The notes beneath the pieces were generated by a model, which saw only the letters and a list, made by a program, of their open reading frames with translations, was not told where the DNA came from and did not search any database. This document shows, one piece after another, positions 18,642 through 22,991 of a stretch of DNA of 22,991 nucleotides (the stretch's first letter is position 1; each line of letters begins with the position of its first letter). The position numbers and the translations under genes were made by a program. Location of the stretch: NCBI GenBank assembly GCA_045658225.1, contig JAZOUO010000102.1, positions 1 to 22,991 on the forward strand, in the 5' to 3' direction. This DNA is from SVTX01 sp045658225 (GTDB taxonomy: Bacteria > Bacillota > Clostridia > Oscillospirales > CAG-272).

Positions 18642-19991
18642 ATGAGCAAATTGAATAATAAAGTTAATACAGCAAAAAGCTCTGACAAGCATTACCTCTC
18701 AAACAAAGAGATTCGCACGATCGCCAAGGCTAACGCTAAGGTTATGAAAGCTCTAGAGAAAAAGAAGTACAGAAAGGTTGACGAGAGCGCATTTGTCACT
18801 AAAATGAAGGATGACAAAAACATTCTCGAGATAGAAGATCTCCACACCTACTTCTTCACCGATCAGGGTGTTGTTAAAGCGGTAAACGGTGTGTCCTTTG
18901 AAATTCCCAAGGGCGCGACGGTTGGTATCGTTGGTGAGTCGGGATGTGGAAAATCCGTCACAAGTATGTCCATAATGAGACTACTTCAGGGCCCACAGGG
19001 TCAGATATATTCGGGTAGTATCCGATTTAAGTCCTACGACTATAAGCGCGACGAATATGGCAATCCTATTCCTCGCTTCAAGCGCAAGCCCAACGGCAAA
19101 ATTCTCTTTGAGAACAAAAAGGACAAGGATGGCAACGATATTATAGGCAAGGACGGCAAGCCCGTCAGAGTTCCCGCATACATAACTAACTCCGCGGGTG
19201 TTCCCGAGTATGAGATGGAAGAAAAGGTCTATGATATTGCCGAGATGCCTATGAACGAGATCCATAGGATCCGTGGGCGTCAGATCTCTATGATATTCCA
19301 GGAGCCTATGACGTCTCTCAACCCCGTATTCACAATAGGAAATCAGCTTGACGAGGTCGTGTTCATTCACACCCCCGGCGCAACTCCCGAAATGGCAAAG
19401 CGACGCTCACTTGAGATGTTGAGCTTGGTTGGAATCGCCGCACCCGAGCGTGTGTATAAGTCATACCCTCACGAGCTCTCAGGTGGTATGAGACAGCGTG
19501 TTATGATTTCTATGGCTCTTGCATGCGACCCACGTCTTATTATTGCGGACGAGCCCACGACAGCTCTGGACGTGACAATTCAGGCACAGATACTCGATCT
19601 GTTCCGTGACCTCAAGAAAAAGATTGACGGCTCTATTCTCCTTATCACTCACGACCTTGGTGTTATCGCTGAAATGGCAGACTACGTGGTCGTAATGTAC
19701 GCAGGACGCGTTATTGAGCGCGGTACTGTCAGAGAAATATTCAACAATCCCCTGCACCCTTATACCATAGGCTTGCAGAAATCCAAGCCCACTATGGACT
19801 CAAATGACGATACGCTATTTAACATTCCAGGAAACGTTCCCAACCCTGTAAATATGCCAAAGCATTGCTTCTTTAAGGAAAGATGCTCTATGTGTAAGAA
19901 CAAGTGCTCGGGCGACTATCCCGGAATGGTACAGGTGAGCCCCACTCACTTTGTAGCTTGCCACCTGTATAACGATGACGAGGAGGTTTAA
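18642..19991 (+). CDS. oppD-like: Oligopeptide/dipeptide ABC transporter ATP-binding protein (OppD type) with insertion
   Basis: Hydrolyses ATP to power peptide import, in the cytoplasm and bound to the EAA loop of a permease. Motifs: Walker A GESGCGKS (98-105), Q-loop FQEPMTSLNP (Gln220), signature LSGGMRQR (279-286), Walker B LIIADEP with Asp303/Glu304, and the H-loop in LLITHDLG. The C-terminal oligopeptide-type domain has Cys in the pattern C-x5-C-x2-C-x3-C (CFFKERCSMCKNKC). Two oddities stand out. A basic extension of about 60 residues comes before the usual start of the ATPase. About 116 residues also lie between the Walker A lysine and the Q-loop, where typical OppD has about 50; the extra part is polar and Lys/Gly/Asp-rich (KDKDGNDIIGKDGKP). 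The start lies 3 nt after the previous stop and is well supported by GAGGAGG. Confidence 0.93.
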   Translation: MSKLNNKVNTAKSSDKHYLSNKEIRTIAKANAKVMKALEKKKYRKVDESAFVTKMKDDKNILEIEDLHTYFFTDQGVVKAVNGVSFEIPKGATVGIVGESGCGKSVTSMSIMRLLQGPQGQIYSGSIRFKSYDYKRDEYGNPIPRFKRKPNGKILFENKKDKDGNDIIGKDGKPVRVPAYITNSAGVPEYEMEEKVYDIAEMPMNEIHRIRGRQISMIFQEPMTSLNPVFTIGNQLDEVVFIHTPGATPEMAKRRSLEMLSLVGIAAPERVYKSYPHELSGGMRQRVMISMALACDPRLIIADEPTTALDVTIQAQILDLFRDLKKKIDGSILLITHDLGVIAEMADYVVVMYAGRVIERGTVREIFNNPLHPYTIGLQKSKPTMDSNDDTLFNIPGNVPNPVNMPKHCFFKERCSMCKNKCSGDYPGMVQVSPTHFVACHLYNDDEEV

Positions 19992-19992
19992 C

Positions 19993-21096
19993 ATGGAAGA
20001 AAAATTGAATAACATCAATGAAGAAACAGAAACCTCCGTCGTTTATGACGATGTTGCAGAGGCTAAAAAACAGGCAGAGGAGCGAAAAGTGGCTATTGAA
20101 GCAGACTATGCCAAGCCCTTTGACCCCGAGGCTCTTTTGGAGGTAAGACATCTTCGCAAGTGCTTCCCCATAAAGAAATCCCTCACGGGCAAGGTTCAGC
20201 AAGAGCTTGTAGCGGTTGATGACGTATCATTCAAGCTGAAACCCGGTGAAACACTTGGTATAGTTGGTGAGTCAGGATGCGGAAAGACAACTATGGGTAG
20301 AACTATACTCAAGCTTCATCCCTCAAGCGGCGGTCAGATAATTTTTGACGGTCAGGACATTACAAATTACAAGTCCTCGCAGATGCGTAATATCCGCACA
20401 CAGATGCAGATAATTTTCCAGGATCCCTACTCATCCCTGCCCCCCAGAAGCACGATAGGAGACATTCTCTCCGAGCCTGTAAAGGTACATAATATCGTGC
20501 CTCCTACTGAGGTCAAGGATTACGTTATGAATCTTATGGAAAGATGCGGACTCCGTGATTACTACTATGAGAGATACCCCCACGAATTTTCGGGCGGTCA
20601 GCGTCAGAGAATATGTATTGCACGTGCGTTGTCGGTAAATCCCAAGCTTGTGGTCTGCGACGAGCCCGTATCCGCACTTGACGTGTCAATTCAGGCGCAG
20701 ATAATAAATCTTCTCAAGGAGCTTCAAGCGTCCATGGGACTTACTTATCTGTTCATATCCCACGACCTTTCAGTCGTAAAGTTTATCTCGGATAAGATAG
20801 GAGTTATGTATCTCGGCTCAATGGTTGAGTTTGGAAACAAAAAGGAGATTTTCTCAAATCCCCTTCACCCCTACACCCAGGCGCTTTTCTCAGCAATACC
20901 CAATCCTAATCCCGATGTCAAAATGAACAGAATAGTTCTCTCGGGAGATATTCCCTCGCCCGCAAATCCGCCCAAGGGCTGCCGTTTCCACACGCGTTGC
21001 CCACACGCCAAAGAAATTTGCAAGCACGTTTGTCCCAAGTATAAGGAATATGAGCCCGGACATTTCGCTGCTTGCCATCTCTACTCGCAGGATTAA
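19993..21096 (+). CDS. oppF-like: Oligopeptide/dipeptide ABC transporter ATP-binding protein (OppF type)
   Basis: Partner ATPase of the OppD-like protein, 367 aa. The ATG at 19993 is chosen because AGGAGG (19981-19986) stands directly before it; an in-frame ATG at 19975 would overlap the upstream gene and lacks such a site. An acidic N-terminal extension of about 45 residues precedes EVRHLRKCFPIKK. Motifs: Walker A GESGCGKT (92-99), Q-loop FQDPYSSLPP, signature FSGGQRQR (199-206), Walker B LVVCDEP with Asp223/Glu224, and H-loop FISHDLSV. The Q-loop reads SSLPPR where SSLNPR is usual. The C-terminal domain has C-x5-C-x6-C-x3-C (CRFHTRC onward), typical of the family. It lies 1 nt after the OppD-like stop, in the same operon. 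Confidence 0.94.
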   Translation: MEEKLNNINEETETSVVYDDVAEAKKQAEERKVAIEADYAKPFDPEALLEVRHLRKCFPIKKSLTGKVQQELVAVDDVSFKLKPGETLGIVGESGCGKTTMGRTILKLHPSSGGQIIFDGQDITNYKSSQMRNIRTQMQIIFQDPYSSLPPRSTIGDILSEPVKVHNIVPPTEVKDYVMNLMERCGLRDYYYERYPHEFSGGQRQRICIARALSVNPKLVVCDEPVSALDVSIQAQIINLLKELQASMGLTYLFISHDLSVVKFISDKIGVMYLGSMVEFGNKKEIFSNPLHPYTQALFSAIPNPNPDVKMNRIVLSGDIPSPANPPKGCRFHTRCPHAKEICKHVCPKYKEYEPGHFAACHLYSQD

Positions 21097-21101
21097 GATT
21101 T

Positions 21102-21410
21102 ATGAGCAAGGAAAAGAAAAACAAAAAGAAAAAAGTCAAGACCGTGTATATTGACGACGGCTCGACTATCGTAGACATGTCGGGGATAGACTCTATGCGC
21201 CCCCGTGCGTTCGGCTCTCGCCCCGACTCAAACAAAAATAACACGACAAACAAAGCAAGCAACGGAAATTATACCGGCAATAAGTTCAAGGACTCACTGC
21301 ACACGTATTTTACCACCGTTAAGCTTATGATAGGACCAATGCTGATTACCATAGGAATAATCAGCGCAGCGTTCTTTATCGTGTGGCTGCTTTTGATGCT
21401 TGCGTCGTGA
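21102..21410 (+). CDS. Small Lys-rich single-pass membrane protein, hypothetical
   Basis: Last gene of the protease-transporter operon, 102 aa. ATG at 21102 follows AGGA (21089-21092), a modest ribosome site; an in-frame TTG at 21072 inside the OppF-like gene is less likely. The N-terminus is strongly basic (MSKEKKNKKKKVK). An Asp-containing stretch follows (VYIDDGSTIVDMSGID), then an Asn/Ser/Gly-rich linker (about 40-62). One hydrophobic segment at about 74-100 reaches almost to the C-terminus. Positive charges lie before the TM, so an N-in, tail-anchored-like topology is likely. No family was recognised. The position, 5 nt after oppF and before the terminator, suggests an accessory role in the transporter or protease system, which is inference only. 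Confidence 0.7.
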   Translation: MSKEKKNKKKKVKTVYIDDGSTIVDMSGIDSMRPRAFGSRPDSNKNNTTNKASNGNYTGNKFKDSLHTYFTTVKLMIGPMLITIGIISAAFFIVWLLLMLAS

Positions 21411-21413
21411 TGA

Positions 21414-21446
21414 CAAAAGGATGGGATTTCCCATCCTTTTGTTTTC
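21414..21446 (+). terminator. Intrinsic terminator of the protease-opp operon
   Basis: CAAAAGGATGGGA (21414-21426) and TCCCATCCTTTTG (21429-21441) pair perfectly over 13 bp, with TTTTC after the stem. The element starts 4 nt after the stop of the small membrane protein gene. The sequence is symmetric enough to act in both directions, but nothing convergent is nearby. Confidence 0.9.
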
Positions 21447-21465
21447 TGAATTTTTGCGAAAAGCC

Positions 21466-21494
21466 TTGAAAAATATATAAAAATGTGATATTAT
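21466..21494 (+). promoter_or_regulatory. Sigma-A-type promoter for the cobalamin riboswitch transcript
   Basis: TTGAAA (21466-21471), a 17-nt spacer, and TATTAT (21489-21494) with TGA just before it. TATAAT overlaps at 21492-21497. Transcription would start near 21501, shortly before the riboswitch aptamer and downstream of the preceding operon's terminator, so the B12 genes are an independent unit. Confidence 0.65.
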
Positions 21495-21514
21495 AATATT
21501 ACACAAAAGAATAA

Positions 21515-21672
21515 CACAGTTCATCTCGAAGCCTTGAGGCTTCGGTTGTCGGGCGTACTGCGGGACGGTACTCTCGGGGATAAGGAAATTGCGGTGCAAA
21601 TCCGCGGCAACAGCCATTACCGTAATTCACTTGCATTTGCGGGTGTTAAGTCGGAATGCTTATCGTTCTGTG
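21515..21672 (+). ncRNA. Cobalamin riboswitch aptamer
   Basis: The conserved cobalamin-aptamer core is readable: GGAAATTGCGGTGCAAATCC (21584-21603), GCGGCAACAGCCATTACCGT (21604-21623), and a B12-box-like AAGTCGGAATGC (21648-21659). A closing helix (P1) can form between CACAG (21515-21519) and CTGTG (21668-21672). A 7-bp hairpin, CGAAGCC/GGCTTCG with a TTGA loop, lies at 21527-21544. Known behaviour of the class is to bind adenosyl- or other cobalamins and repress downstream expression. Here the downstream genes are a transcobalamin-like lipoprotein and an ECF S component, which fits vitamin B12 uptake control. The aptamer subclass cannot be assigned by eye. Confidence 0.85.
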
Positions 21673-21755
21673 ACAGATAAAGGTCTCTTGGGCAAGTGGA
21701 GAGATGCGATGCTGATTTGGGATACGGGCAGGGTCTCCCAAGTCTTATTTTGCAT

Positions 21756-21783
21756 GCGCTCCGTGGAGAGCGCTTTTATTTTA
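21756..21783 (+). terminator. Riboswitch expression-platform terminator
   Basis: GCGCTC (21756-21761) pairs with GAGCGC (21768-21773), followed by TTTTATTTTA. It lies about 85 nt after the aptamer and 46 nt before the DUF4430 start, as expected for cobalamin-induced transcription termination. TCTCC (21734-21738) could instead pair with GGAGA (21765-21769) and break the terminator, a candidate antiterminator. Confidence 0.7.
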
Positions 21784-21828
21784 TCCTTTTTGTGATAATT
21801 ATAAAACACATGAAGGGATCAAAAAATC

Positions 21829-22260
21829 ATGAGAAAAACAATTAACTCTATTATTTGTGTCACGATGTCACTTGTTTTTGTTCTTTGTCTCGTATCCTGC
21901 GGCAATAAGGTAGACGCAACAGGACTTTGGGAGAACGCAACCTATCTTAAGGACACAAAGCTCGGTCGTGGCGAGACAACCATCGAGGTTGAAGTCAAGG
22001 TTGAGGAACAGTCTGTCACATTCACCATCAACACTGATAAAAAAACTATCGGCGACGCGCTTCTTGAGCACAATATTATAGCGGGTGAGGATGGTCAGTA
22101 CGGTCTTTACGTTAAGACCGTAAACGGAATGACCATAACCGCCGACTCGGGCAATTACTATTGGGCGTTTTACAAGGACGGCGAATACCTGATGACTGGT
22201 GTCGAGTCCACAGAAATTTCAGACGGAGAGCATTACGAAATAGTTTATGAAAGATTCTAA
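21829..22260 (+). CDS. DUF4430 (transcobalamin C-terminal-like) lipoprotein, probable cobalamin binder
   Basis: A 143-residue surface lipoprotein. AAGGGA (21813-21818) precedes the ATG by 10 nt. The signal peptide ends in LVSC, so Cys24 should be lipidated. Residues about 62-142 match the DUF4430 pattern: 'VTFTINTDKKTIGDALLEHN', then VKTVNGM, the aromatic YYWAFYKDGEY, and the closing ISDGEHYEIVYE. This fold resembles the C-terminal domain of transcobalamin and intrinsic factor (family knowledge). The cobalamin riboswitch upstream and the S component gene overlapping its 3' end by 14 nt support a job in capturing B12 or related corrinoids for import. Binding itself is inferred. It is short: only a linker of about 35 residues separates the lipid anchor from the domain. 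Confidence 0.85.
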   Translation: MRKTINSIICVTMSLVFVLCLVSCGNKVDATGLWENATYLKDTKLGRGETTIEVEVKVEEQSVTFTINTDKKTIGDALLEHNIIAGEDGQYGLYVKTVNGMTITADSGNYYWAFYKDGEYLMTGVESTEISDGEHYEIVYERF

Positions 22261-22798
22261 GCCACAAAACAGAAAAAAACAAAGCTATTCCAAGGTTGTT
22301 TTGCAAATATGTATATTTGCAATGCTTGGAACGCTTATGTTTTGTTCAGACATACTTATGGAGGTATTACCTAACATTCACCTGCTCGGAATGTTGACAA
22401 TCGTATATACTCTTGTCTTTCGTTGGAAGGCTTTAATACCCATTTACGTATACGTTGTGCTGTGTGGCTTATATGCGGGATTCGCTATGTGGTGGTGGCC
22501 GTATTTGTACGTATGGGCAATTCTATGGGGTGTGACAATGCTTTTACCAAAGAAAATGCCGAGGATTGTTGCGTGTATAGTCTACCCTGCCGTATGCTGT
22601 ATGCACGGACTTGCATTCGGTGTACTTTACGCTCCCGCGCAAGCACTTATGTTCGGATTTGATTTTCAGCAAACACTTGCGTGGATAGCCTCGGGATTGC
22701 CCTTTGACATAATTCACGGAATCGGAAATCTACTTGCGGGTCTACTCATAGTTCCCCTCTCCGAGTTGCTAAAAAAGTTGGCTAAACGAGCTATATAG
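22247..22798 (+). CDS. ECF transporter S component, predicted cobalamin/corrinoid specific
   Basis: A 183-residue integral membrane protein with a polar, basic N-terminus (MKDSKPQNRKKQ), about six hydrophobic segments between 17 and 172, and a basic end (KKLAKRAI). The AMLGTLMFCSDI first helix and overall size fit ECF S components, which bind a vitamin in the membrane and share an EcfA/EcfA'/EcfT module with other S components. No such module is in the window, so a group II (shared) arrangement is likely. An unusual run of aromatic residues, MWWWPYLYVW, lies at 81-90. The start overlaps the DUF4430 gene by 14 nt with no strong ribosome site, implying translational coupling. Specificity for B12 or a precursor is inferred from the riboswitch and the partner lipoprotein. 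No named family (CbrT, CblT) could be assigned. Confidence 0.85.
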   Translation: MKDSKPQNRKKQSYSKVVLQICIFAMLGTLMFCSDILMEVLPNIHLLGMLTIVYTLVFRWKALIPIYVYVVLCGLYAGFAMWWWPYLYVWAILWGVTMLLPKKMPRIVACIVYPAVCCMHGLAFGVLYAPAQALMFGFDFQQTLAWIASGLPFDIIHGIGNLLAGLLIVPLSELLKKLAKRAI

Positions 22799-22800
22799 GT

Positions 22801-22836
22801 AAACAACTCCCCCGAGCTTTTGGGGGAGTTGTTTTG
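22801..22836 (+). terminator. Intrinsic terminator of the B12 uptake operon
   Basis: AAACAACTCCCCC (22801-22813) and GGGGGAGTTGTTT (22822-22834) form a 13-bp stem with an 8-nt loop, ending in TTTTG. It begins 2 nt after the S component stop codon and may work in both directions. Confidence 0.9.
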
Positions 22837-22881
22837 CATAAAACCTTGCCGTTTTATGTGTGTGGTTTCTCTTGCCCGTCG
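22837..22881. repeat. 45-bp direct repeat, copy 1, with hairpin
   Basis: Identical to 22947-22991 except for one base (C at 22850, G at 22960). It opens with the inverted repeat CATAAAAC (22837-22844) / GTTTTATG (22851-22858) and continues TGTGTGGTTTCTC then TTGCCCGTCG. It directly abuts the terminator of the B12 operon. The family and function were not recognised. Confidence 0.85.
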
Positions 22882-22896
22882 CGCAGGTCAAAAAAC

Positions 22897-22922
22897 AAAG
22901 AGAGGGATTAACCCTCTCTTTT
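22897..22922. terminator. Bidirectional terminator-like hairpin between the two direct repeats
   Basis: AAAGAGAGGG (22897-22906) pairs with CCCTCTCTTT (22912-22921) around a 5-nt loop. The plus strand has a short TTTT; on the minus strand the stem runs into TTTGTTTTTTG, a better U tract. This suggests it ends a leftward gene lying beyond the right edge. A weaker AAGGG/CCCTT hairpin follows at 22927-22945. Confidence 0.65.
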
Positions 22923-22946
22923 AATAAAGGGGATTCAGAACCCTTA

Positions 22947-22991
22947 CATAAAACCTTGCGGTTTTATGTGTGTGGTTTCTCTTGCCCGTCG
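22947..22991. repeat. 45-bp direct repeat, copy 2, cut by the window edge
   Basis: Second copy, 110 bp downstream of the first. The one base difference (G at 22960) extends the hairpin to 9 bp, CATAAAACC / GGTTTTATG, with a TTGC tetraloop. The repeat reaches the last base of the window, so its true right end and the number of copies are unknown. Confidence 0.85.

Noticed and set aside
21072..21101. TTG start for the small membrane protein, inside the OppF-like gene
   Set aside because: The ATG at 21102 has an AGGA upstream and yields a clean basic N-terminus.
21589..21795. Open frame of 68 codons in the 5' leader of the DUF4430 gene
   Set aside because: It lies within the cobalamin aptamer and expression platform, whose conserved bases explain the sequence; no ribosome site.
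22837..22991. CRISPR array
   Set aside because: Only two copies, a 65-nt gap that contains a terminator hairpin, and no cas genes. The repeat has an internal hairpin, but its length and spacing do not fit.

Overview
The window looks like a chromosomal segment of a Gram-positive anaerobe of the Bacillota, most likely a gut-type Clostridia. The reasons are strong AGGAGG ribosome sites, lipobox signal peptides without outer-membrane genes, a lactocepin-like subtilase, BspA-type leucine-rich repeats, an ECF vitamin transporter component and intrinsic terminators with U tracts. The lineage is an inference. No rRNA, tRNA, phage or transposase was seen.

Left part (1-4533, minus strand): two surface lipoproteins transcribed leftward. 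The 942-residue one carries a TlpA-like thioredoxin fold (CxxC plus cis-Pro). The downstream one runs off the left edge. Both share a pre-peptidase-C-like sandwich and an unrecognised module beginning 'LGEDGYYH.G.A.GPI'. A perfect 14-bp stem-loop sits between them.

Centre (4534-21446, plus strand): a divergent, AT-rich intergenic region leads into a seven-gene operon. The first gene encodes a protein of about 2960 residues: a membrane-anchored S8 protease followed by Ig-like domains, about 27 BspA-like LRR units, two further membrane segments enclosing an acidic loop, and an extracellular Listeria-Bacteroides-repeat/GLUG-like tail. It is followed by a complete oligopeptide/dipeptide ABC transporter (substrate-binding lipoprotein, two permeases, two ATPases) and a small one-pass membrane protein, then a strong terminator. 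The layout suggests a protein-foraging unit: cleave proteins at the surface, capture the peptides, import them. The binding protein and the OppD-like ATPase both carry sizeable insertions.

Right part (21447-22991): a promoter and a cobalamin riboswitch with its own terminator precede a two-gene operon, a DUF4430 (transcobalamin-C-terminal-like) lipoprotein overlapping an ECF S component. This is a predicted B12 or corrinoid uptake pair that needs an ECF energising module encoded elsewhere. A terminator follows, and then two 45-bp direct repeats, each with a hairpin, flank another bidirectional terminator up to the window edge.
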